Shown here piece after piece: positions 27,653 through 36,463 of a DNA stretch of 64,000 bases (positions are counted from its first letter, which is position 1; each line of letters begins with the position of its first letter). The stretch is taken from positions 496,001-560,000 of the forward strand of contig NZ_CP022352.1 of NCBI RefSeq assembly GCF_002216685.1. Reading direction: 5' to 3'. A program made the translations under genes and the position numbers. The notes under the pieces were generated by a model that worked only from the letters and a program-made list of their open reading frames with translations, did no database searches and was not told the DNA's origin. Source of the stretch: Vibrio tarriae. Lineage in GTDB: Bacteria > Pseudomonadota > Gammaproteobacteria > Enterobacterales > Vibrionaceae.

Positions 27653-28450
27653 ATGGACATTCATCAACAATATGTGTTGTTAACGGGCGCTTCAGGTGGC
27701 ATTGGCGAGCCTATCGCCCATACTTTAGCGGCGCGTGGTGCGCGGTTAATCTTGTTAGCGCGTGATGCACAAAAACTTGAAGCATTGCGTCAATCACTCC
27801 CCAAGCCTGAGCTGCATCGGGTTGTGAGCGCAGATTTAACCAGTGAAGCGGGAATGGAGCAACTGCAGGCTTTGGTGGAAGAATTAAACCGCGCCCAGCA
27901 GCGCATCGCCGTCGTGATCAATAATGCAGGGACCAATCAGTTCTGTTTGCTGGCGCGTCGTTCGATGGAGTCGGTGCAGCGTGAGTTAGCTCTGAATTTA
28001 ATGACGCCAATCCAAATCATGCACCACGTTTTGCAATGGAGTCATAAACCGCAGATGGTCATCAATATTGGTTCCAGTCTCGGGGCGATAGGGTATCCGG
28101 GCTATGCCAGCTATTGTGCTGCGAAAGCGGGATTGCACCGTTTTAGCGAAGCGATGAACCGAGAGCTCGCGGGGACGGGAATGAAAGTGCTCTATTTAGC
28201 GCCACGAGCCACCAATACTTCGCTCAACAGTGAGGCCGTTCAGCAGCTCAATCGAGCACTGGGGAATCGCAGTGATGAGCCTTCCTTGGTTGCTGCGCAG
28301 GTGGCCAAAATGATCGAAACGGAGCAAAACGTCATGTGGATCGGTTGGCCGGAGAAACTTCTGGTGCGTCTTAACCAATTAGTGCCGAGCTTGGTTTCTC
28401 GGGCAATTAGAAAGCAACAACCCGTCTTATTGTCATTTTTAAATCGCTAA
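27653..28450 (+). CDS. Short-chain dehydrogenase/reductase
   Basis: A 265-aa classical SDR with the NAD(P)-binding motif LTGASGGIGEPIAHTLAARG, INNAGTNQF, and the catalytic set S (NIGSSLGAIGYPG) with YASYCAAKAG (Tyr-x3-Lys). The C-terminal part (WPEKLLVRLNQLVPSLVSRA) resembles lipid-modifying SDRs that end in an amphipathic or membrane-associated helix. It would reduce or oxidise an acyl, ketone or alcohol group of the pathway intermediate. AGGAGG lies just upstream, nine bases after the di-iron gene. Confidence 0.85.
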   Translation: MDIHQQYVLLTGASGGIGEPIAHTLAARGARLILLARDAQKLEALRQSLPKPELHRVVSADLTSEAGMEQLQALVEELNRAQQRIAVVINNAGTNQFCLLARRSMESVQRELALNLMTPIQIMHHVLQWSHKPQMVINIGSSLGAIGYPGYASYCAAKAGLHRFSEAMNRELAGTGMKVLYLAPRATNTSLNSEAVQQLNRALGNRSDEPSLVAAQVAKMIETEQNVMWIGWPEKLLVRLNQLVPSLVSRAIRKQQPVLLSFLNR

Positions 28451-28477
28451 AGCGTGATAATTCAAGGAGAAGAGTTT

Positions 28478-29110
28478 ATGAACATTATGCTTAAATGGAT
28501 GAGTCTTAGCGCACTGTTGCTCGGGTATGCCCACTCAAGTTACGCGATTACGCCTTTAGAACAAGTGCAAACGGATTGGGCAAAATGCCAATACCGTACC
28601 GCTTCTGCTAAGGAGCAAGAGCGCTGTTTTGAACGCACGATCGCGCGTAATCGACTGGAGTTAACGATTTCGGGCGATAACCCTGAGTTGAAAGTGTGGC
28701 TGGCCATCAATCAATCTTCTTTAGCGGGAGTGAGGGGCGGATTGGGGGCTTTATCGCTGGTGAAAGAGGCCAAAAGTTTATTTGAAGAGGTCATCGCGCA
28801 AGCGCCAAATACTCTGGAAGGCTCCGCGTTGACCAGTTTGGGCACGCTATACTATAAAGTGCCTGGTTGGCCTGTCGCTTTTGGGGATAAAGAAAAAGCA
28901 GAGCAGTTGCTCAAACAAGCCTTGACTGTGAATCCCAATGGCATTGATGCCAACTATTTCTACGGAGATTTTTTGCTGCAAGAAGGCCGTAGCGCAGAGG
29001 CAAAGCGCTATTTGCTGCAAGCTCAGCATGCACCCGCAAGACCGAAACGAGAAATTGCGGATGCGGGACGTCAGGAAGAGATTGCGCACTTATTGGAGAG
29101 CATCAAGTAA
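28478..29110 (+). CDS. Exported helical-repeat (TPR-like) protein
   Basis: I place the start at the ATG at 28478 (MNIMLKWMSLSALLLGYAHS) after AAGGAGAAG, giving about 210 aa. The signal peptide probably ends at SSYA-ITPLE. The mature protein has paired Cys residues near its N terminus and TPR-like helix pairs (TLEGSALTSLGTLYYKVPGW, AEQLLKQALTVNPNGIDANY, GDFLLQEGRSAEAKRYLLQA). It is periplasmic and could be a scaffold for pathway enzymes or a partner of the sensor kinase encoded downstream. It is four bases upstream of the response regulator gene. Confidence 0.75.
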   Translation: MNIMLKWMSLSALLLGYAHSSYAITPLEQVQTDWAKCQYRTASAKEQERCFERTIARNRLELTISGDNPELKVWLAINQSSLAGVRGGLGALSLVKEAKSLFEEVIAQAPNTLEGSALTSLGTLYYKVPGWPVAFGDKEKAEQLLKQALTVNPNGIDANYFYGDFLLQEGRSAEAKRYLLQAQHAPARPKREIADAGRQEEIAHLLESIK

Positions 29111-29114
29111 CCTT

Positions 29115-29771
29115 ATGCGTTTATTATTAGTTGAAGATGACACGTTGCTCGGTGAATCAATGCAAGTAGCGTTAAGCCGACAAGGCTATACGGTTGACTG
29201 GCTGGAGCGGGGTGGTGGCGTAGTGACCGCCCTGAAAACCGAGCAATTTACGGCACTGATTTTGGACCTCACCTTGCCAGATATGGATGGCTTGGAAGTC
29301 CTGCGCCAAATTCGGCGAGCGGGTTACACATTGCCTGTCATGATACTCACGGCACGGGATGACATCCGTGATCGGGTCAAAGGGTTGGATGGCGGTGCAG
29401 ATGAGTACATAGGTAAGCCGTTTGCCCTCGAAGAGCTGCTCGCACGTTTACGCTTGATCATTCGTCGTAGCTCAGGGAGTGCAGAGGAGCTCATCTCCGT
29501 GGGGGATCTTGACCTTTCGCTCTCTAAACAAGAAATTTACTACGCTCAGCAAGCTCTGAAATTAACGCGGAATGAGTACAAAATCCTCGCCAGTTTAATG
29601 ACGCAAGCAGGAAGAGTGATGAGTAAAGAGCTTTTGCAGCAAGCGCTGCACGGCTGGGAGGAAGGCAGCAGTGATAACGCAATCGAAGTACATATTCATA
29701 ATCTGCGCAAAAAATTGCCGGATAATCTGGTTAAAAACGTACGAGGTGTGGGGTACATGATTGAAAAATAA
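29115..29771 (+). CDS. OmpR-family response regulator, PmrA/QseB type
   Basis: The frame is open from 28938, but I place the start at the ATG at 29115 (MRLLLVEDDTLLGESMQVAL), giving 218 aa. The receiver domain has the acidic pair EDD, the phospho-acceptor Asp in LILDLTLPDMDGL, T in TARDD and K in IGKPFAL. A C-terminal winged helix follows (LTRNEYKILASLMTQAGRVM, then DNAIEVHIHNLRKKL). Sequence and length are closest to the PmrA/QseB subgroup. It is cotranscribed with the kinase (11-base overlap) and with the lipid-enzyme genes. It is the likely binder of the TTAAG-N6-TTAAG boxes upstream of this operon and eptA. Confidence 0.9.
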   Translation: MRLLLVEDDTLLGESMQVALSRQGYTVDWLERGGGVVTALKTEQFTALILDLTLPDMDGLEVLRQIRRAGYTLPVMILTARDDIRDRVKGLDGGADEYIGKPFALEELLARLRLIIRRSSGSAEELISVGDLDLSLSKQEIYYAQQALKLTRNEYKILASLMTQAGRVMSKELLQQALHGWEEGSSDNAIEVHIHNLRKKLPDNLVKNVRGVGYMIEK

Positions 29772-31176
29772 ACCTCTTTTTTCCATTAAACGCCGACTTA
29801 CCCTGACTTCTGTTTTGCTGAGTACCGGTTTGATGCTGGTCTCGTTTGGGTTCAGTTATTCCAACGCCCAACATGAAGTGGGAGAAGTGTACGATGCCCG
29901 TCTTGGGCAGTCCGCCAAATTATTACTGATCGCCACTTCTGTTTCGGCCAATGAATTTGCAGATCGTAATCAGCATGAGCAGTTCGATCTTTGGATGCAG
30001 CATATTCAGCGCCTTTCCAAAGCCAATGATGATGTCGCCACACTCTTTGGCCACCCGTATGAACAGTATTTATTATTCCAGTTTTATCGAGAGGGCGAGC
30101 TTCTCTTTAGCTCTGATACTCACTTGCCTGCGCTGAGTCTCGGCCGTGATGCGAATGGTTTTAGTGATATCACGCTCAATGGTGAAAGCTGGCGTTATTT
30201 CCAGTTGAGTCTCCCTGATCAAGAAAAGGGTAAACAGTATGTTTTGGTTGCAGAAAAGCAGAGCATTCGTGATGAAGCGATTAATGAGATCGCCTTATCC
30301 ACCGCACTTCCGCAATTAATCTTAATTCTGTGCTTGATTGTGGTTTTGGTGGTGCTGATTGAACGTAGCTTTCAGCCAATCCAAGCGCTGAAAGCAGCGA
30401 TTGCTCTGCGCAGCATCCATAAGCTAGATCGAATTTATGTCGAAAAGCCTACGGTGGAACTTTTGCCTTTAGTGGAGACGTTGAATCAACTGCTCAATGA
30501 GCTAGAGCAAGCATGGCAGCGTGAGAAACGTTTTACTCGAATGGCGGCACATGAGTTAAAAACCCCGCTGACCGTTTTAAGATTGAATGCTGAAAATGCC
30601 CTGCGTAGCACCAATCCGGAACAGTTAAAGCAAGATTTAGAACGTATTTTCAAAGGTATAGAACGCACCGATAGATTGATTCATCAGCTCTTAATGCTGG
30701 CCAAAGTAGAAAGTACACATACCTTAGCGAAACAGCCGGTTGAGCTGGCAAACCTCATTAAACAAGTGATAGCGGATTTGGCGCCTATCGCTTTTAAGCA
30801 GGATCAGCAGCTGAGTTTTGATGGCGAAAGTTCGCGTTTATGGGGAGATGAGTTACTCCTAGGCATTTTATTTAAAAATCTGCTGGATAATGCCATTCGT
30901 TATTCCGGCCACTCTAGCCAGATAGCGGTAGAGCTAAGTGACCACGATGGTGAGATTGAAGTGCGTGTGTCGGATACGGGGTCTGCGATTGACGATCTGA
31001 CTCGTGAAAAAATGTTTGATAACTTCTATCGTGCCAACAGCCAAAAAGGCGATGGCGCAGGGCTTGGCATGTCGATTTGTCGTGATATTGCAGCGCTTCA
31101 TGGCGGTCAAGTACTCTTGCTGCCACGTACTGATGAGCGCAATACCTTTGTTGTTCGTTTTCGCAATTGCGAATAA
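29761..31176 (+). CDS. Sensor histidine kinase, PmrB/QseC type
   Basis: A 471-aa inner-membrane kinase with a TTG start at 29761 overlapping the regulator stop by 11 bases. Two membrane segments (about residues 13-32 and 178-200) flank a periplasmic sensor of about 145 residues. A HAMP-like linker, the H-box (RMAAHELKTPLTVLRLNAEN), the N-box (LLDNAIRYSG) and the G-boxes (DTGSAIDD, GDGAGLGMSICRDI) follow. The signal is unknown; relatives sense iron, acid pH, antimicrobial peptides or catechols. Its target is the adjacent response regulator. Confidence 0.9.
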   Translation: MKNKPLFSIKRRLTLTSVLLSTGLMLVSFGFSYSNAQHEVGEVYDARLGQSAKLLLIATSVSANEFADRNQHEQFDLWMQHIQRLSKANDDVATLFGHPYEQYLLFQFYREGELLFSSDTHLPALSLGRDANGFSDITLNGESWRYFQLSLPDQEKGKQYVLVAEKQSIRDEAINEIALSTALPQLILILCLIVVLVVLIERSFQPIQALKAAIALRSIHKLDRIYVEKPTVELLPLVETLNQLLNELEQAWQREKRFTRMAAHELKTPLTVLRLNAENALRSTNPEQLKQDLERIFKGIERTDRLIHQLLMLAKVESTHTLAKQPVELANLIKQVIADLAPIAFKQDQQLSFDGESSRLWGDELLLGILFKNLLDNAIRYSGHSSQIAVELSDHDGEIEVRVSDTGSAIDDLTREKMFDNFYRANSQKGDGAGLGMSICRDIAALHGGQVLLLPRTDERNTFVVRFRNCE

Positions 31177-31214
31177 CGTCCTAACTTATCATGTGACTTT
31201 ATCCGCTTCCTGCT

Positions 31215-31327
31215 TAACGTTGTCGCGGTGTTGGCTACGTTCGTTTACCCCAAGCCATAGAGCGTGCCTATGCTCTTGGGGATGCACTCATTTGCCCGCT
31301 ACCTAAGGCTAAGTTGTTTGGGTATGG
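31215..31327. repeat. ERIC-like intergenic repeat, copy 2
   Basis: Between the kinase and eptA, GTTGTCGCGGTGTTGGCTAC is followed by GTTTACCCCAAGC, then a central palindromic part (AGAGCGTGCCTATGCTCT) and a TTGTTTGGGTATGG end. It aligns with copy 1 at 24605-24720 and resembles Vibrio ERIC elements. The internal inverted repeat would form a hairpin that may end both converging transcripts. Confidence 0.65.
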
Positions 31328-32962
31328 CTAAGATTGGCTGGTTCTACACTTCGCAAACAGATCCAAATTGGCTTGGTACGCTTTGGTTGATACATCCATC
31401 ACGCCGAGCAGTGAGTGAAACAGATTCTGGTGCGCATAAGGTAATTCACTGTTACTGCGCAGGCATGCAACATCAATCCCTTTACTTTGGCTAAACCCAG
31501 AGGACATCCAGATGAGGAGAGGGACTCGAGTCTGGTACTCAGGCGCTAGGCTATAGGGCATACCATGCAAAAACAGGCCATTTTCACCTAATGATTCACC
31601 ATGATCGGAGATATAAATCAGCGCGGTATTATATCGGTCTTGCAGTGAGTCGAGCTTGGCGAGGAGCTGCGACATCACATAGTCGCTGTAGCGAATGGTG
31701 TTGTCATACGTGTTTACGATCTGCTCGACGCTACAGTTTTCAATATCTGCTCTTGGGCAGTCAGGCTGGTAAACTGCCATTTCTTTTGGGTAGCGTTTAA
31801 AGTAAGTGGGGCCGTGGCTACCGATGAAATGCATGAAAATCATTCGGTTGCCCTGCTGCGTGGCGATCTCCTGATCTAAATTCTCTAACATCGCAATGTC
31901 GTAACAGGTGTCGCCATCGCAAAGCCCTTCTCGGTTATCTCTAGCTAACTCTTTTCGCGGGATATTCTTCGCGACATTTTTATCGCCACCGTCATTTTCC
32001 TTCCAGAGCAGACTGATGCCCGCACGCTGCAGAATATCCAGCACATTGTCTTGGTTGTCCGCTCGGGAGCGATCAAAATTTTGGCGATTCATGTTGGAGA
32101 ACATACAAGGCACTGAAACGGCGGTTGCTGTACCGCAACTCGCCACATCTTTAAAAAAGATCGGCTGGAAAGGGGCGGTGTAAGTATTGGTATCGCGCGG
32201 ATAACCGAAGTATTGGTAGTTTTGTACTCGTGCGGTTTCACCTAACACAAAAAACACTAAGGTCGGCTTTTGGGTTGCGTGACGAACGGCGCTTGGCTTT
32301 TGCTGCGCATCCTGACCGATCTCCTGATACACCATTGGCTCCGTGAAATAACGCTGTTTGACTAACCCAAAACTGCTGTAGAGAAAATGGGTCGGGATGA
32401 TCATTTTTTTGAGTGAGCTGTTGTTGCGTCCAACGGACGAGTAATTCTGATAATAAAGCCCAGCGATCACCCCAATCACGACAACGGAAACCAGCATGGA
32501 TAGCCCCTTTTTCATCAAAAAACGCAGGGCACTTTTTTCTGGGCGGATCGGGGTAAAAAGCAGAGCTAGCGCAGGCACGAGGCCCAACCCGAGCAACCAA
32601 AGTACAGAGTAGATCGTGAGATAAGATCCCGCTTCGCCGCGGTCGGTTTCCAACACATTCACTAACATATCTTGATCGACAATCACACCGTATTGAAAGC
32701 CAGCGAAGCTGATTAAGGCCGACAGCACAAGTAACACAGCAAAAAAGGGCTTGAACAAGTAAGGCCAACTGAAAATCTGGAAGATAAAATTCAGAGCAAA
32801 CAGGAAAAAAAGCGGAATAGAAAGAGCAAACCCCCAATGAATTTGAGAAGCCTGAGCGAAGATTTGCTCTAACTTGGCGTAAACCGGTAGATTGATCGGC
32901 AATGCGAAATAGACTGCCAGCAGAAATACCAACTGATTATATGAAAAGGCTTTTAGCTTCAT
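31328..32962 (-). CDS. eptA: Lipid A phosphoethanolamine transferase
   Basis: I place the start at the ATG at 32962 (MKLKAFSYNQLVFLLAVYFA), giving about 544 aa, the EptA family size; the longer frame adds 18 weak codons. Five N-terminal membrane helices precede a periplasmic sulfatase-like domain. The catalytic Thr region FKDVASCGTATAVSVPCMFS and the metal-binding YISDHGESLGENGLFLHGMP are intact. It adds phosphoethanolamine to lipid A, which lowers negative charge and binding of cationic peptides. It is convergent with a PmrAB-like two-component system. A PmrA-like box lies about 210 bases upstream. Confidence 0.95.
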   Translation of the reverse strand: MKLKAFSYNQLVFLLAVYFALPINLPVYAKLEQIFAQASQIHWGFALSIPLFFLFALNFIFQIFSWPYLFKPFFAVLLVLSALISFAGFQYGVIVDQDMLVNVLETDRGEAGSYLTIYSVLWLLGLGLVPALALLFTPIRPEKSALRFLMKKGLSMLVSVVVIGVIAGLYYQNYSSVGRNNSSLKKMIIPTHFLYSSFGLVKQRYFTEPMVYQEIGQDAQQKPSAVRHATQKPTLVFFVLGETARVQNYQYFGYPRDTNTYTAPFQPIFFKDVASCGTATAVSVPCMFSNMNRQNFDRSRADNQDNVLDILQRAGISLLWKENDGGDKNVAKNIPRKELARDNREGLCDGDTCYDIAMLENLDQEIATQQGNRMIFMHFIGSHGPTYFKRYPKEMAVYQPDCPRADIENCSVEQIVNTYDNTIRYSDYVMSQLLAKLDSLQDRYNTALIYISDHGESLGENGLFLHGMPYSLAPEYQTRVPLLIWMSSGFSQSKGIDVACLRSNSELPYAHQNLFHSLLGVMDVSTKAYQANLDLFAKCRTSQS

Positions 32963-33173
32963 GATTCGTATGCATACCTCAAAATTGCGATTCCATTGAT
33001 GGATGCTGACTCCCAACAGTTTCTTGGCGATACAACACTTAAAAACTCAACGAAGAGTAATGAAGAGGCTCTCCGCACAAGTGAATGAGGTAGGATATTT
33101 TCAACATGAGCTCTTATACATGAACCCATATAAGAAAAGTCACCTAAACTAATTAGAAACTTAGCAACGGTTT

Positions 33174-33190
33174 CTTAATAAAACCTTAAG
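33174..33190. promoter_or_regulatory. PmrA/QseB-like box upstream of eptA
   Basis: CTTAAT-AAAAC-CTTAAG (plus strand) reads CTTAAG-GTTTT-ATTAAG in the direction of eptA. This is the TTAAG-N6-TTAAG arrangement known for PmrA and QseB sites. It lies in the 318-base gap 33017-33334 upstream of eptA. The rest of that gap is AT-rich, with the eptA leader and, at its right end, a hairpin. Confidence 0.6.
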
Positions 33191-33280
33191 AAAACCAGAA
33201 TCAACTTCATTATATGCATTTGCTAACATATAAATTGATATGTAGTGTTGCTTTCAAAAATAATTGCGATCTATGTCTAT

Positions 33281-33317
33281 CATCTCAGTCCATTTACCCT
33301 GTAAAAGGGCTGAGATG
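33281..33317 (-). terminator. Hairpin downstream of the ABC importer operon
   Basis: CATCTCAG (33281-33288) pairs with CTGAGATG (33310-33317), with an inner CCC/GGG pairing. It lies 18 bases after the stop of the fused ATPase gene. The T-tract is weak, so efficiency is uncertain. Confidence 0.55.
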
Positions 33318-33334
33318 ATTTGGCCTCATGTGGG

Positions 33335-34717
33335 TTACAAAGTGAGGATGCGATGACAAGTTTTCTCAAGCATGGTTTTTTCATGGCTAATTAACACCAA
33401 TGCACAGCCAATTTCTTGAGTTAATTCGATAATCAGTCTGAGAGTGCTGGTGGCCGTGATGGGATCCAACCGAGAGGTAGGTTCATCCGCCACTAAGATC
33501 TTGGGGCGAGTCAGTAAAGCGCGCAGAATCGCAAAACGTTGTAATTCTCCGCCTGAAACTTGATTGGCTTTGCGTGACAGTAAGTTAGGTGACAAAGCGA
33601 GGCGTTCCAGTAAACGAGGAATTTGGCTGCGTTCGACCGTATGCTGACGACACACATCTTCCAATAGTGTCTGTAAAGTGACGCTTTTCGCCAAGGCGCT
33701 AGGCGGATCTTGATAGAGTTTTAGTGCTTTACCTACCGGGATCGCTTGTGGGCGATGAATACGGCCTTGGCTGGGCTTGAGTAACCCGAGTAATAGATCG
33801 GCAAGGGTAGATTTTCCGCAGCCGCTGTCACCACTGATGCCAAGAACTTCCCCGGCGCTGAGGGTAAAACTGAGCGAATCAAACAAGCACTTCTCCCCGC
33901 GATGCATGGCGATATTGTCCACGGTCAACAGGGGCTCTCCTGTTTTACTCTGCGGTGTTGTTGGCCAATATCTGGGGTCGGCGCTAATCAGCGCCTTGGT
34001 GTAATCTGATTGAGGATGGCTCAACACTTGTTGGGCTGGCCCTTGCTCTTGAATAACACCTTTGCGCATCACAATGATGGTTCCACCCAGCTTTTCGGCA
34101 ACTTCGATATCGTGAGTGATGGTTAACAACGCGCCACGAGTTAATTGTGCTTGCAATAAGGCAATGATTTGATCGCGGCGGCTGGCATCTAAACCTTTGG
34201 TTGGTTCATCGGCGATAAGTAAAGGCGCCTGCGTTTGGGTGGCACACAAATAGGCGACGCGCTGCGCCATGCCGCCAGAGAGCTGATGTGGGTACTTGCT
34301 CTGATCCTGATGAAGTGCCACTTGCTGAAAAGCGGAGTCGGTTAATGCTGCGCTAGCGGCGTGATTGCCCATCACCAAGCGATGCACCTCCGCCACTTGT
34401 TCGCCCGCGCGCATGATCGGGTTGAGCGCATGCCAAGGCTCTTGGGGCAAGACGGCAAGTTGTTTTCCCCATAGCGCTTCACGTTCTGCTTGAGTTCGCT
34501 GATGTTGATATTGGCCAAATAACGCAATCTTACCTTGGCTGCGCAGCCCGGCGGGCAAATTGCCAATAATCGCATTCGCCAATAAGCTTTTTCCCGAGCC
34601 CGTTTCACCTAATATCGTCAGCGCTTGGTGAGCATGCAGTTCAAAGGACAAGCTTTCGACTAAGGTTTCTTGCACACTAGAAATCGCGAGTTGTTGTACA
34701 GAGAGGAGCGCGGTCAC
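33335..34717 (-). CDS. Fused double ABC ATPase of a peptide/nickel-type importer
   Basis: I choose a GTG start at 34717 (VTALLSVQQLAISSVQETLV), overlapping the permease stop by four bases with AAGGA upstream. This gives about 460 aa; the longer frame to 34795 would overlap the permease gene. Two complete nucleotide-binding domains are joined. The first has GETGSGKSLLA, LSGGMAQRV and LLIADEPTKGLD. The second has GDSGCGKSTLA, VSGGELQRFAI and ILVADEPTSRLD. It is therefore a DppD-DppF-like fusion, similar in plan to YejF. It powers import through the two permeases encoded upstream. Confidence 0.9.
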   Translation of the reverse strand: MTALLSVQQLAISSVQETLVESLSFELHAHQALTILGETGSGKSLLANAIIGNLPAGLRSQGKIALFGQYQHQRTQAEREALWGKQLAVLPQEPWHALNPIMRAGEQVAEVHRLVMGNHAASAALTDSAFQQVALHQDQSKYPHQLSGGMAQRVAYLCATQTQAPLLIADEPTKGLDASRRDQIIALLQAQLTRGALLTITHDIEVAEKLGGTIIVMRKGVIQEQGPAQQVLSHPQSDYTKALISADPRYWPTTPQSKTGEPLLTVDNIAMHRGEKCLFDSLSFTLSAGEVLGISGDSGCGKSTLADLLLGLLKPSQGRIHRPQAIPVGKALKLYQDPPSALAKSVTLQTLLEDVCRQHTVERSQIPRLLERLALSPNLLSRKANQVSGGELQRFAILRALLTRPKILVADEPTSRLDPITATSTLRLIIELTQEIGCALVLISHEKTMLEKTCHRILTL

Positions 34718-35505
34718 GATATTTTTCCTTTGGCCAGCAGTTGAAAACTTAACACTAAAATAAACACCACTAAGATGGGTTGGGCGAGTACCCAAGGGGC
34801 TTGGTGATAGTAGCGAAAGAGCTCCACCATCATCATGCCTAATTCCGCTTGGGGTGGCTTAAGTCCAACATAAAGAAAGCCGATGGAGGCGAGCGCTAAA
34901 ATCGCGTTGCCCGCACCAAAACAGGCCAGCGTGAAGAGATCTTCCCTTAGCTCAGGCCAAAGATGTCGGCGAAATAGATACCAAGCATTGAAGCCATACA
35001 ATCGTGAGGCTTCAATTTGTGGCTGTTCAAGTAATGAGAGGGTTTTGCTGCGCACTACGCGGAAAAATTCCACCCATAACATTAAGGCAATGGCGAGATA
35101 GAGGATGAAAAAAGAGCCCGGCACCATAGCGCCAAACAGTAACACCAAGATTAAACCAGGCATGGCCAGCAACATGTTGAGTAGCCAAGAAAAGCCTCTA
35201 TCCCACCAACCGCGTTTCCATGCTGCGACCACGCCAGTGACTAACCCCAGTAACGCGGAACTGCTTACGCAAGCGACGGCCATGGTTAACGAGGTCGCAA
35301 TTGCAGAGCTTAAACGTGCGAAGTTACTGCGCCCATAGTGATCGGTACCCAGCGGTTCACCCCAACTGGGGGCGGCTAAAGCGCGATTGAGATCTTGTTT
35401 GGCCGGATCGCCGCCATACAGCAGATGTTCGATCAGCACGAGCGTCACGAGCAAAATCAGCAGGCTAACGCCAAGCCATTGTGGTTTCGATAAGTGCAGT
35501 TTCAT
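34714..35505 (-). CDS. ABC permease, DppC type
   Basis: I place the start at the ATG at 35505 (MKLHLSKPQWLGVSLLILLV), preceded by AGAGG and two bases after the previous stop, giving about 263 aa. It has five to six membrane helices. The EAA loop (EASRLYGFNAWYLFRRHLWP) contacts the ATPase. The N-terminal GTDHYGRSNFARL motif is typical of DppC/OppC permeases. It is translationally coupled to the fused ATPase. Confidence 0.9.
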   Translation of the reverse strand: MKLHLSKPQWLGVSLLILLVTLVLIEHLLYGGDPAKQDLNRALAAPSWGEPLGTDHYGRSNFARLSSAIATSLTMAVACVSSSALLGLVTGVVAAWKRGWWDRGFSWLLNMLLAMPGLILVLLFGAMVPGSFFILYLAIALMLWVEFFRVVRSKTLSLLEQPQIEASRLYGFNAWYLFRRHLWPELREDLFTLACFGAGNAILALASIGFLYVGLKPPQAELGMMMVELFRYYHQAPWVLAQPILVVFILVLSFQLLAKGKIS

Positions 35506-35506
35506 G

Positions 35507-36463
35507 TTAGGCCTCTGGTTGAACATGTCGGCTTAAACGCAGTCGAGGGTCTAATGCGTATTGGGCTAAGTCGACCAGCGTATTGAGCGCGACAAACAGT
35601 AATCCCATCACCAGTGCAGAGCCTTGGATCATTGGAATATCGCGTTGGAAAATCGCATGTGACAAGGCATGCCCCACACCGGGCCAAGAGAACAGGGATT
35701 CAATCATCACTATCCCTTCTACTAAGCTCACCGCCTGAATGCCGACAAACGCCATAACAGGAAGGGCGATATTACGCTGTGCGTGGCGCGTAAAGGCTTG
35801 CTCGTGATTCAAACCTTTCAAACGCGCGAAAGCGTAATAGGGAGATTGCAACACTTGAGCGGTGGCATTACGGATCATGCGACTCGACATTGCTGCCATA
35901 CCCAGTGCTAAAGCCAGCGCAGGCAGAATAATGAACTTGGGATGACCAAATCCAGCAACAGGCAACCAATTCAGTTGTAAGGCAAACAGGATGACAAGCC
36001 CTAAACCAATCAAAAATACTGGCTGCGCTTTAATCATGATTGAGGCGAGCAGGGCAAGGTTATCTGCCCACCGATCTGTGCGTTTACCGCAATAGACCCC
36101 AACTGGGATCGCGATAAACAGCGAGATTAGTGTCGCAGCGCCCGCAAGTAAAAGGCTGTGTCCGAGATTATGCATAATCGCATCAATGACGGGCTCACTA
36201 CTGACCAGAGAATTGCCTAAATTGAGATGCAGTAAATCCCACAGCCATTGCAAGTAAAGCTCAAAAGCGGAGCGATCCAAACCTAACTCAGCACGTACCG
36301 CAAGCGCGGCTTCGGCATTGACATAATCATAGCCGTAGCGACCGGCTGCAATGCGATAAGCCACATCGCCCGGGATAAAGCGCATCAAAATAAAGGTCAG
36401 TGTGCCAACGGACCAGGCCACAAAGAGGGCCTGGTAAAAACGGTGAACAAGAATCTTAGTCAT
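35507..36463 (-). CDS. ABC permease, DppB type
   Basis: A 318-aa inner-membrane protein with the usual six helices. The N-terminal TFILMRFIPGDVAYRIAAGR and the EAA loop (YYAFARLKGLNHEQAFTRHA) are DppB/NikB-like. It overlaps the upstream binding-protein gene by eight bases. It pairs with the DppC-type permease to form the channel. Confidence 0.92.
   Translation of the reverse strand: MTKILVHRFYQALFVAWSVGTLTFILMRFIPGDVAYRIAAGRYGYDYVNAEAALAVRAELGLDRSAFELYLQWLWDLLHLNLGNSLVSSEPVIDAIMHNLGHSLLLAGAATLISLFIAIPVGVYCGKRTDRWADNLALLASIMIKAQPVFLIGLGLVILFALQLNWLPVAGFGHPKFIILPALALALGMAAMSSRMIRNATAQVLQSPYYAFARLKGLNHEQAFTRHAQRNIALPVMAFVGIQAVSLVEGIVMIESLFSWPGVGHALSHAIFQRDIPMIQGSALVMGLLFVALNTLVDLAQYALDPRLRLSRHVQPEA

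Noticed and set aside
31264..31494. 76-codon plus-strand frame between the kinase and eptA
   Set aside because: It runs from the repeat element into the eptA 3' end on the opposite strand and has no ribosome binding site or family resemblance.
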